From Bolinopsis microptera (Eukaryota > Ctenophora > Tentaculata > Lobata > Bolinopsidae): a stretch of DNA of 64,000 nt. A program made the translations under genes and the position numbers. The notes under the pieces were generated by a model. The model did no database searches. It saw only the letters and a list, made by a program, of their open reading frames with translations, and was not told where the DNA came from. The stretch is taken from assembly GCF_026151205.1 (NCBI RefSeq), contig NC_087079.1:9104635-9168634 (forward strand), given 5' to 3'. Below, one piece after another: positions 1 to 10,822 of the stretch (the stretch's first letter is position 1; every line of letters starts with the position of its first letter).

Positions 1-355
1 CACAGCTTACATGTATTTAGGCAGATCATTATAATACCCTGTAACGCTTAATCCATGCATGACGCAGACTAAATAGTTGGCCACCCACTGAGATATCAAT
101 ATCATTGAGATACCAATATCACTGAGATATCAATTTCAGACGAATACTCAAAATGCTTATAATAAGGGAATTTATCACTTGCAAAAGTCAGGATCTGCAC
201 AGATTCCAAATGGTTTCACGTGTAATGGTAAGAAGACAATTTCGCTTAATAATTGAAGCAGATTTTTAAATTATTGAGTACATGACAATTAACCAATAAG
301 ATCTTATATATGACTTGGGCTGTCCAGTCATATTTTTGTAGTCTATGGCAATTAC

Positions 356-3300
356 CATAATCATAACTTCTGAATTCTGAATGATGTTCAAAAATATCGA
401 CACAACTTTGGACCAAAAAACAAGGATCGTCCAAAGTAAATCATAAGCACTAAGCAGCTTATTTCGTGCAAAGTATTTTGGGCTAGCAGTGTTTGTAATC
501 CTAAAGATTAAAAAGTCACTTCTTCAATACTTCAGTCTGATTTTTGCTTAAACACTAACCTTATGTAATATTTTGATGCCCACCTTTTTAATAACGGCTA
601 ACTGGTCATCATACAGCTTCGTGATGTTATCAACCATGGGAAACAATTTGACTGCACTTAATTCCAACGACACTAAAAACCAATGCTAAACCAAAGGCGA
701 ATTAAGGATGTATGGATTACCATTTACCATGTGTCCTTTTATTAAGAAGCGATCTGGCGAACTTACCAAGAAAATAATCAATGCAGAGAACTCATAAAAT
801 CTATTGAAGATAAAATGAAATGAAAGATATACCAACTAACAGACTGACTAAGCAGTTTGCCGATTGCTAATACTCAAATACTGTTACAAAAGCATGGAAT
901 GCAATTTTAACCGGGCTGCTAGGCCCGCCACTTCAACTTCTTTATATAACGCGGAACTGGTAGTGGCAAAAAATGTCAAGGCAAAGCTAGACAGCTTATT
1001 TGAATCACTACCGTCGACTACTGCGTCAGCAAAATGGTGAAGTACGGGTACTGGGTACTGGGTGTTCAGCACCACCTCTACACACAAAGGTGGGCGAGTA
1101 AGGGAGATGTTGGAACGCTCTTAAAACATCTGAACTGGAAGATGTTGCGCCCTTATAACATCTGAACTGGAAGTCATTATTTTGGAATGACAGGGAACTG
1201 CTGGTGGCATCTTGAGAATTCATATTAGTCTAGCAATTATATTCCTTGACAGAATCTGTCAGATGGAAAAGGTAATATCTTAGTAATATCATTTCCCAAC
1301 CCTCAAATCAATTACAAGATCGAATCTGTGATGATTGATAAATCTATGCTGGGAATGTTTTAATCGAGTGTCCGATTTAATAACTCTCTGACTCACTCTG
1401 TGATGTAAGAACTGGTAGTGGTGATATGCCCACTGACAGAAATGGAGAAATTTAGAAATAAGGTTCATAGCCAAATTCATTGAGAAATGTTTTTCATCAA
1501 AGTTGGAATTTTACCACGATTTAAAAGGCTGATTGATTTGGCTAAAAGAAGTTGGCTGGCACTGAATATCTAAAACTGAATATGGTTCTTTAGGCCTATT
1601 TCAATGGAACTAGACTGAAAATCGCTCATGTTTGGACCAAAGTCCTTGCCAGGGGTTTAGAAATTAGAGACAATCTCCCTTTACTGCAAATTTTTCGCAA
1701 TAATTCAAAATTTAAAAATATACCCGAAAAATGCTTACTTTTTAGTTGATTGGTCAAGCACTGAGCCCAATTTAGCTAACATTTGATAAAAGCATGTTAG
1801 AAACTTCTCCGTAGATGCAAACATATACCTTCAAATTCTTATTTTTTGAGTTAAATCGAATCGCAAATGTGAGCGTATTTATGCGATGGTGGCTCTAAAT
1901 AATCATTTTACCCTTGAACTGCTCTGAAGCCGACACTAAACAGATGGTTTAGCGAAGACTACTTCTATTAATTGCATACGCTAGTCACAACTATAAATAA
2001 AATGACACAATCTCTTAATATCTTAAACAGCATTGGCAAAGCCACCAGAACAACAAAGTAGAAGGTAATGTAGTACTCAGCTGCCAGCCAGGGATTTTTA
2101 TTAGTAGTGTTGCTGGAGGTGTGGCGAATCTAGAGCCATGTGTTGCAACTCTAGTACTAAGTAACTAGGCCAGGGACATGTGCACTGTGCAGTATTAAGT
2201 CCTGTCACCTCAAAAAAGCGGGTAATTGAGGATCTGACGCCGCTTATAGAATATATCCTCCTAATATATCCATCAAAAACGGAGGAGTGCTTCACTGGAG
2301 GCTACTATTTAACGTCATGACTGTCAGGCTGAAATTAAATCGTCGGCACTGACGTCACTCTCTTAGAGGAAATAAACTTTACTTTCAGTTACATGAGAAG
2401 AGGTATTGGTCAAATTATTAAATACAACGGTCACCAGATATATTGAAAATATTGCTCTCTTCTTTTGTACCCGATTCATTGGGCCAATTTCCCGGTTTGC
2501 CTCTTTGTTTAAGGTCATGTCACATGGCTCAAAATTTACTTTCGTTAAGGGAATTTAAGTTTATTTATGTCTATAGTACCATCATAATAATAAAATGCAT
2601 TTCGAAGTCAAATTTGAGCCTGATTCTCTAATACTTTAAGACTGAAATTGCCATGTTGCAAACGGGCTCTTTGTGAGCCTATCCTAAGGTTGGTAAAATT
2701 ATAAAGATGTAACAAATTAAAATGTAAAGGCTAAGTTTACTTAGCACATCTTTTAATTTGTCATAACAGAATTGATTAAATAAACTCACCATAAATTAAA
2801 TCAATGCTGAGTTCGTACAATTTCCAGATATCCTTGAGAACCATCGAAAAAACTACTGGCGATATATTTACATAAATAAACTACAATGTATATAATTCCA
2901 TGAGAATAATTGATTTCAAAAATCGAAGACGTTCAAGCAATATGAAAATCATCTGCTAATTAGATAATAGATTCAATGTTCAGGAACATATTATACTGAT
3001 ATAGTTCGAAGATCATCTAAAAATACTGAATTGCCACTAGTTGAACGCTTATATATAGTGCCGCCGAATTGGTCCGGGACTGGTGGTGGTAGAGCGAGCA
3101 TGCAAGCGAAGCCAGGGAGCGGGGACCAATAACAAACTAGAGAAACTAGAGAGACGGGGAAAATAAGACGTCAACTTGGCGCGGCGGAGAAATGAGGATT
3201 TATTAGCTCGTACCACTTCCAATTCCATATTGGTATGGCTCGTATTATCAAATTACAGCGGTAGTGGTACCATGTCAAATTATATCAATTCTTCTCTGCA

Positions 3301-6300
3301 GCATTTCTCTAACGTCATAAGTGGTAGACATCATCTCAGTTCATTTGCTTCCAGTTCAGGCTCGAATTTACCTACCGACGAGGGATAGTAAACTGCTTCT
3401 AATGTTCGGAATTAACCATGAATAAAACGTCGTTAAGCTGCTTAAATTGTTGTTTACTGAAGCATGGAGAGTAGAGAATGGTCCGTCTGGTTAAGGTCTA
3501 ATTGATTGGTAGTCTGATGGTGAATAGTGTCAGTAATTTTACTCTTTTTCGTGTTAGAATTAAGGAAATTTCATTTTTCATAGAGCTAAAAATGTAAACG
3601 TGAGATTATTATAGCTTTATAAAATATAAATTACATATCAAAACTTCTAGAACTATGTGCTGTCAAATTTTATGACACAAGGCAAAAGATCGGTTAAGGT
3701 ATGAACACTACAGACTTGTGTTTATAATGCAGAGTAAATGCTCGAGCTACGCCCTTGTAATTATAGTAAAATACTACCAGTAGTAAAATACTATTAGTTA
3801 AATATGTTATCACATTGGTAGGATGATGTACAGTAACGACCATAAAACAGCTGCTTCTTTAGAAAATCAGGGTCCATAAAAAGCAAAAGTCGAAACTTTA
3901 CATTACGTCACAAAGGCTGCACTAAGTGAGTAAAGAGAAATTCGTAGAATGTAGATGGTATTACAACACAATTGATTATCTAATTAATCATTATACGTAT
4001 ATAATAATATTATATTAATGTTTAAACATTTACCCTGGGGTTGGTGTTGGGCGAGAAGACTCTCAATCTTAGCCCGAGCAAACTCTGCTGTGTCGTGAGG
4101 ATCTTCTATAGTTTCTGAAATTAGAATAGAAGAGTGAGGAGTACGATTTCCGGTAAGGTTAACTATAAAAGGTTCAAATTGTATGTGGCGTGTTATGTCC
4201 GGATATGGGGTGTAATATCCGGATAGGGGGTGTAATATCCGGATAGGGGGTGTAATATCCGGATAGGGGGTGTTATATCCGGATAGGGGGTGTTATGTCC
4301 GGATAGGGGGTGTAATATCCGGATAGGGGTGTTATAACCGGATAGGGGGTGTAATATCCGGATAGGAGGTGTTATATCCGGATAGGGGGTGTAATATCCG
4401 GATAGGGGGTGTAATATCCGGATACGGGGTGTTATATCCGGATAGGGGGTGTTATATCCGGATAGGGGGTGTTATGTCCGAATAGGGGGTGTTATATCCG
4501 GATAGGGGGTGTTATATCCGGATAGGGGGTGTTATGTCCGGATAGGAGGTGTTATATCCGGATAGGGGGTGTAATATCCGGATAGGGGGTGTAATATCCG
4601 GATAGGGGGTGTTATATCCGGATAGGGGGTGTTATATCCGGATAGGGGGTGTTATGTCCGGATAGGGGGTGTTATGTCCGGATAGGGGGTGTTATATCCG
4701 GATAGGGGGTGTTATATCCGGATAGGGGGTGTTATGTCCGGATAGGGGGTGTTATGTCCGGATATGGGGTGTAATATCCGGATAGTGTGTGGTACAAGAC
4801 GTGTAAAAAATTTCCGGGACATGATTTGCTGCATCTTCTGTAGCACCTTTAAAATGCTCCATACTATAATATATTAATATATTATATAATGGCGTGAATT
4901 TTATGAAAAGTATGTAATATGTAATATGTATCGATATAGGGCTATATAATTTGACTTTATCGTAGGAATAAGTTTGTGATTTAAGGAACTTTATTTATTG
5001 TAAAGTGAAGGAATAGAGTATTTACTTAGTAAGGTTTGGGGTGTCATCCCATTCCAGTTCCCACTATGGAATTACAGACAGTTGATGTAAATGGAAAAAG
5101 AATAATAAACGTAAATAAAAGCAAAAAGTGTATGCTGTGAAATCACACCCTGACTGTCTAAATTCCTGCTCGTCTTATCTAAACTTGTAAACGTTTTACA
5201 TTCCCAAACCACATTAAACACGCACGTGAAACATGATATTATCAAACAGCCTGCAAGTAAGCAGTTGCTCCATGTTGTGTGTTAACTGTCTCACTGTAAC
5301 CTAATGCCACGTACAGGTCACAAGCTGTATGTACCTTTCTCATGAGATTTAAATGTGAGGCCAGGTAGTTAGCTGTTTTGGCAGCTGTTAACTATATTTC
5401 TTTTTTGTTGAAAACTTTCAATTATTATCATCAATGTTATACAGGACACAATGTAATGAAACAAGGACTGAGATAACTTGAAAATGCTTTGTCACGTGAC
5501 AGATGATGACAATCAGCATTCAGGGGACATCAATGCACCCACATAATTAGAGGACTAATGACTAATCGGGCAATAAAATTGAGCCCCAAGAAATACACTT
5601 AATTGGCTAGCCGGGCAATTGATTTGAGATCGCATTCCAGACGTAGTTATGTAAAGTATGCAGACATCTAGAACAAAGGTTTTAATTAATTATGTTTATA
5701 ATAGAGTAGTAGGGACCTTTATAAAGAATGTCGTTAAATATCCTCAAAAGTATCTTGATCTATAGCCACCATTTACCAAGTTACCAAGTTACCAAGTTAC
5801 CAAGTTACTAAATCACCAAGTTACCAGGTGAACAAACCTTGTCTCGTTCCATTGCGCGAGGGAGAAGACTTCCTTTTGAAGAAGATGATGAAGATAAAGG
5901 AGAAGCAACTGAAGCATGTTTCACACACACACAACACAATACTCCCAATACTTCTCATGCAACCTTCAGCAAGCAGTGCTCATAACATGGTTAATTTATA
6001 CTCTTCATCTGGGGTTTAACTCACTGCCTATCAATATGTGGGTATCAGGCAATAGAAAGCAATACAAAGCGAATAAGGAGATGTAACGAGAATAGAGTCT
6101 CCTCCAAACAAAACAGTTGAACAAATGTAACAGGATTGTGTTACTGATGTTGTACTATAAGTTACACAGATGTGTGGTGTATTAACCATCATATCAGACA
6201 TTATAATAGATTAATGTTCAAACCAAGCCCACAGATGGAGTTAACAAGGCAACTACATTGTCCAATAACAACTCGGTAATAGCATCACGTGACCGTAATT

Positions 6301-8248
6301 GTGAAGAGCAGATGTTCACATATTACATATATATTACGGTCAGAAAGTGACTGAGCACCGCCCTTCTATTGTACATTCTGTTGTTAAAGAGGACTGTCAG
6401 TAGCTCGGTAATTATCTTCTGTTCAATGGAGTAAGAAATATAAATATAAGATATGTTATCATAACAAGTGTAAATTTCAAAAACTTTTGAAGGACAAATT
6501 AAGAAAATTAAGAATTAAACGCATGATTGGACGAGTTGCAGTTTAACAACAAACAGTTCAAAAAGATAAAGAATAATTGTTAAGGTCGACAAGACAATAT
6601 CATGTGTAGTTTGGTAATTATGTAGGCGACATGACCATTATATCATATGGGTAGTTGTTTGTGCAGACTAAATAAAGGGGTCTCACGAAGTGTTAAAATA
6701 TGATAATATTAACACTATATTATTATAACGTAACAGTGTACAACTGAAAGGTAAAATATTATTACCTCCCCAGACCCCACTAATTAGCGTGGACATTAGA
6801 CAATAACCCGACACAAAATACAAAGGATCTGGCCCATGTCCTTGTTATATGAGGGACCCTATGTGAGCTCGAGTTAACCCCGAATCCTTGGATCGAGTAG
6901 AAGTAGGGTCAAGAGGGTGAACATAACTATTGAAGTGTAATAGCTCCAATTACACAATCAGTCAGATAATTGATTGTTTTTGTTCTCTAAAACTTACCCA
7001 GAACGGGAATCAGGTTTCTTGTTAACCATATCCAGTCTTTGTGTATTTCTTCTCGGTTTCTTCCACATGATATCTCTGAGGAATGTTTTTGTTTTAAATC
7101 GGATTTAAGCTGATGATTAAGATATTCTTTAAAAAATCCAGTTTTGCAGCTAGGACCGCTGAAAGTTTCTATGATTGTTATATCAGCTTCAAAGTTAATT
7201 AGGATACGAATTTGCACGTTTCCGAAAAAAAAGTTAAATCAACACACAAAAATATAGCTTTGTTAGTTAATTTAGCAAATAATATTATTACTTACGATAA
7301 CTGCCTTCGTCTGACACAGATACTTGCAGGAGGATACGAAACAGAAAAGGCTGAAATTAAACTGGTTCAAATAAGGGTTAGGGACGTTACTACTACTAGC
7401 AGGAACCCGTCTTACTATAAAGTGGTGTCAAGACTCAAGAGACTAAAATAATTATTACCTATTTAATTCGCGTTTTTGACACCACTTGGGGGTCCAAATT
7501 TTGGGCACTAAAATTCTTATTCCTTGGCCAATTTTTTATTTTTTCATACTGATTTGAAGGCCATTAAAGCATTTGACCCAGTCAAAAAAGTTTCAGTTGT
7601 ATATCTTTTACGGTTTTTGAGGAAAGTCCCGTTAAAGTTGATGCCATGGTGTCAGTAAAATGGCACGGAACCATATATATCGTCTCGCTTTATATATAGT
7701 AAGATATTACCTCAATAGTAGGTCATATCAATGTATCAATATCATGAATAAAAATTAGGTGTTAAAAATAATATATTAAAAATTGTGAATTTCTTAGAAT
7801 CATTGGGACATCAAATTCACAACAAATTCACTATTACCAAGTTACATTTTCAGATTGATGTAATTTACCTTGCTGTCCAGAACATTGTCAAGTGTTCCTA
7901 AAACTTTTGAGGTGATGCCTCCAGTTTCACTTTTTCTTATTTGCAGTATAAAGTACGGGTTTATTTGTTCTGTTGACCTGAAAACATATAAATGTTATCG
8001 TATATTCAATATTGGTATGTAATGTGAAATTGAATATTCAATATTGGTATGTACTGTGAAATTGAAACAGAATTATAGCAATGATTGCCAATGATGACAA
8101 ATGTGAGATATTATCATAGTTTTAAAGAAGAATTGCATACCATAGTGCATTTGACAGGCCCACTAATTGAGGCTTCAACCACATTTCATTCCATCTTTTC
8201 AAAATAGTGACCTTTTTCGTGTCATAGTTTTCTGTTTCTCTTAAAAGC
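356..8248 (-). CDS. partial multi-exon gene, unidentified helical (possibly HEAT-like) protein
   Basis: I rebuilt this gene by hand from GT-AG exons whose phases match at each join. In transcription order they are 8141-8248, 7869-7977, 6998-7109, 4034-4114, 560-672 and, less certainly, 356-457. Each exon is open in one frame and the split codons close correctly; for example the first two join at a TGG codon giving NALW-STEQINPYFILQI. Later stretches include DWIWLTRNLIPVLE, then AEFARAKIESLLAQ, then KLFPMVDNITKLYDD followed by a second helix. The product is leucine- and charge-rich and looks like an alpha-helical repeat protein. The segment from the 560-672 exon loosely recalls TELO2-interacting protein 2, but this is a weak pattern match and I do not name it. 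No start codon was found, so more 5' exons are expected above 8248; the 3' end may lie left of the window. Introns range from about 0.1 to 3.4 kb. Confidence 0.6.
673..4033 (-). other. long intron of the minus-strand gene
   Basis: This stretch lies between the 4034-4114 and 560-672 exons. It is AT-rich. It holds a short duplication of the phrase catctgaactggaag near 1128 and 1158, and a GC-richer island at about 3050-3400 on the plus strand (next entry). I see no other coding exon. Confidence 0.4.
3272..3387 (+). CDS. candidate first exon, serine-rich N-terminus
   Basis: An ATG in ACCATGT context at 3272 opens a frame that would leave through a GTAAAC donor at 3388; without splicing it stops at once (TAG 3386-3388). 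The predicted start, MSNYINSSLQHFSNVISG then more Ser-rich sequence, is an amphipathic serine/hydrophobic pattern of the kind found at lipid-packing-sensing N-termini. A TATATATAG stretch at about 3050 and a locally GC-rich island upstream would fit a promoter. No downstream partner exon was found on the plus strand, and it would lie inside an intron of the opposite-strand gene. Chance open frame remains possible. Confidence 0.25.
4189..4786 (+). repeat. 20-bp minisatellite, about 30 copies
   Basis: About 30 head-to-tail copies of a 20-bp unit close to GTGTAATATCCGGATAGGGG. Variants swap TAATA/TTATA/TTATG, and one or two copies have lost a base. Each unit contains the self-complementary decamer TATCCGGATA, so the array could form many small cruciforms. 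It sits in an intron of the minus-strand gene, just upstream of the 4034-4114 exon. Confidence 0.95.
4787..6997 (-). other. intron sequence with no recognised gene
   Basis: Upstream part of the intron between the 6998-7109 and 4034-4114 exons. It is AT-rich. I see one short minisatellite (5767-5829) and otherwise neither coding exons nor a recognisable transposon. Confidence 0.4.
5767..5829 (+). repeat. 10-bp tandem repeat (accaagtt)
   Basis: Five to six imperfect copies of a 10-bp unit, ACCAAGTTACC-like. Intronic and short. Confidence 0.85.
8002..8065 (+). repeat. 32-bp tandem duplication
   Basis: Two adjacent copies of a 32-bp unit starting ATATTCAATATTGGTATG, differing at one base. It lies in the intron between the first two recognised exons of the minus-strand gene. 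Confidence 0.85.
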
Positions 8249-8650
8249 CTACATAAGGATGTTATATATTATAGGAAACAGCATATAGAAATCAAAAAAA
8301 ATTTAAAAGGTTACCTCCTAAGGTTAAAACGTTAAGAAGTTCAGAAGAGCAATTGTTGAGTATGATGATGATGAAAATCTTTTAAAAATAACTGGCTACA
8401 ATGCACATTTTAATAACAATAAACAGTAGATCAAAAACTTGTATTTCCAACAGACAAATTTTTTTGAAACACACCTAACAAATTCTACCCTGCTAACAAG
8501 CTATTAAAAGCATTAAAAATGTTAATGTAACAAGTCTCTTGACGTTTCAAAATGAAACTTAGGTTGAAGATGCAGTTACAAAAGGCCACTGGTTCTGAAT
8601 GGTTACTGAAACAAACTTTTTCCAAAATAAAAGTTTTAAAGCAGTCCATA

Positions 8651-8917
8651 TCACGGGTCTGTATTGCCCGATTTAAGTTATACAAAAGCCAGCGGATGGC
8701 TAGCGGGAGCCTAACGGAGATGCACTAAAATGCAGCATTTATACCTAGCGGATGGCTAGCGGAGTATAGCGAACACCGCGCGCAAACTAGTGGAGAATAT
8801 TACTAGCTTCATTAACACATAATCCGCTAGTTTCCGATAGCTATCCGATATTGCCGCTAAGTTCCCTAGTTTTTCTGTAACTTAAATCTGCAAACTCGGC
8901 TATATACGGACCCGTGA
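8651..8917. mobile_element. MITE, 267 bp, TA-flanked
   Basis: The ends are inverted copies: TCACGGGTCTGTAT at the left and ATACGGACCCGTGA at the right. Similarity continues inward through GATTTAAGTTA on both sides. The element is flanked by TA on each side, the target used by Tc1/mariner-class transposases. The interior contains repeated CGGATGGCTAGCGG blocks and no coding capacity. Confidence 0.75.
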
Positions 8918-9206
8918 TATATGCTTTTCTGTGAACTAAACAGCTCAAATAAAAAAACTCATTCCCTTGTTAAATTACAACAATATTTAATTTAAAGGTG
9001 TTTGTTTTCAAAAAAACATAGTCCAATAACACGTTACTACACTTCAATGTACTTGGTATTTCATCCTTTATCATAGTAGTAGCAAAGTTAGCAAAATTAA
9101 ATGCTATATTAAATCCTTATCTTTTCGAAAGATTAATCTTACGCTTAAGATTTAGCCCCTTACTTTCTACAATTTCAACACACAAACTTATAAACATATC
9201 GTCCCT

Positions 9207-9299
9207 TTAACAGTTCAGTATGATGGAGCCCTGCTCAGCTGCTAAGTCGACAATGGACCTTCCACTATTACACAGAGTGACGATGCATTCAGTTTGACA
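9207..9299 (-). CDS. candidate 3'-terminal exon
   Basis: On the minus strand, a CTACAG acceptor is followed by 30 open codons and a stop. The peptide ends in IVTLCNSGRSIVDLAAEQGS plus a short tail. The DLAAEQGS stretch looks like an ankyrin-repeat helix pair. No upstream exon with matching phase was found nearby, and no polyadenylation signal was seen close by. It could be the last exon of a gene whose remainder lies above the LINE insertion, or chance. Confidence 0.25.
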   Translation of the reverse strand, partial: CQTECIVTLCNSGRSIVDLAAEQGSIILNC

Positions 9300-9640
9300 C
9301 TGTAGATTCCTATTATATACTAGCTCACAGCTTGAAAGTAGGTACAGACCTGTTTGCTCATCACTAAAGTCATGGTTTTAGTGTCTAAATACAGTATCAA
9401 TCATGTAAATCTACTGTAAATCTGCTGCTACCATTAAAACATCGATACTACTGTATTTAGTGGTTTAAAAATTGCTTCAAGTTAGTAGTGTAATGAATAA
9501 TTATGGGAGCTGAACATCCGGAGTACACTTTGATGAAAGAAAAATTATATCAGATATCAGATATCAGCTTTCCGCGACCCAAATTTCACTGGTTTAACTG
9601 AATTTTTTGAATGACCATCTAACAAGGTCACTATTGATCA

Positions 9641-9790
9641 GTGGCGTAATGTTGTATGTTGGTGCCCCCTCTTTTCTCTAGAATTGGACAAATTAGGTGA
9701 CTTTAGAGGATACAGTGGTGAAATCTCTAAGTGTGTCTGCCTTTTCTTTAACCGAAATTTAACCCTTTTGACCAACGTGTTACCACTGAC
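9641..9790. mobile_element. degenerate CAGTGGCGTA-type MITE
   Basis: The left end CAGTGGCGTAATGTTG and a loosely inverted right end ending CCACTG resemble the clean hAT-type MITE at 19556-19704. No target duplication could be seen, so this is a worn or chimeric copy at best. Confidence 0.3.
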
Positions 9791-10097
9791 CAATCAGTAA
9801 GGTCAGTGTTGTTATTGAAAGGTAGTACAGAATCATATCAAGTCATACAGGTACTAGGTCATATACAGCAAAGCCCTGGGATAAGATTGTTAGTCATAAA
9901 GGCAACTTACCAATCTTACCCCTTTTCAAACTACAAACAGAGTTGGCTAACACACTTAAAAACCAACAAGTATTATTGTGAAAATATGACAGTATTTGCG
10001 TTAGCGCTCGATTTTCATACTACGGTGTAACTTCATGTAGAAAATATGCGCGGCGCGCCCAAAATTTTGTTTTCATTAAAACATGTTGACTCATATC

Positions 10098-10190
10098 TTG
10101 TAGGTTTACAACCTACCAGGACGCGCGCCGAGTTGGACTCGTCGACGGTCCAATATATGGAACAGATATTTTACGAGTATCACCCGTTAA
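10098..10190 (+). mobile_element. 93-bp GC-rich hairpin element, copy 1
   Basis: A 93-bp unit starting TTGTAGGTTTACAACCTACC and ending ATCACCCGTTAA, flanked on both sides by the 8-bp direct repeat CTCATATC (10090-10097 and 10191-10198). It folds into small hairpins: GTAGG/CCTAC, CGAGT-TGG-ACTCG, and CCAATATATGG. Near-identical units occur at 54467-54559 and inside the 16-18 kb tandem repeats, and a diverged one lies at 36155-36248. It has no coding capacity. The target duplication argues that the unit moved on its own. Confidence 0.8.
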
Positions 10191-10822
10191 CTCATATCTC
10201 ACACATTTAAATTATTTCACATATTTTAATTAGTACTTATGACAAAACAAACAAAACTTTTTCACGATATAGACTTAAAGTACCAAAAATGAAGTACGCG
10301 CAAAATACCTAAATTTTGATTACATTTTTTAGATTTTTAATTTAAAGAATTTTGAAATTTTTTTTTTTTTTTTAATTCAGAATAAAACAAATATTCAGAA
10401 TAAAACAAATATTATATTCAAATCTCTTTATTCAACAATATTAAATCATTATAAAACCTAATTTGTGGCTTGATCGTTATGTTAGGGCTATTCTGTTAGC
10501 TGATGCTGACAGGCACTGCATGGGGCAGAGACTTAGGACCATTACGCTGGAGGCTTACAATGACCCTTTTTGAACCCCATGGCAGTGCTAGTTTTATTAT
10601 GGTACAAATTGTAAATCGAAGTTATGAAAACGATCAAGTCACTCCTGTTTTACACTATCAACAGCTACTTAAAACAACCTAGATTGTACAACTCACTTTG
10701 AAGATTAAACTGTTAAGTGATGAGTGATTGGGCTCATTAAACATTTTAGTAGCGGAGACATGCGGATCAGCTTCTTGAGGTTCTAATAGTTCATTCAGAC
10801 AAGAAGTTTTATTTTTTCAAAT

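Noticed and set aside
4189-4786. CRISPR-like array
   Set aside because: Units are contiguous with no spacers and the genome is eukaryotic; it is a minisatellite.
10098-10190. Hammerhead or other small self-cleaving ribozyme in the hairpin element
   Set aside because: I checked both strands for CTGANGA and GAAA core bases. The minus strand has TCGACGAGTCC, which resembles part of a core, but key bases are swapped and GAAA is missing.
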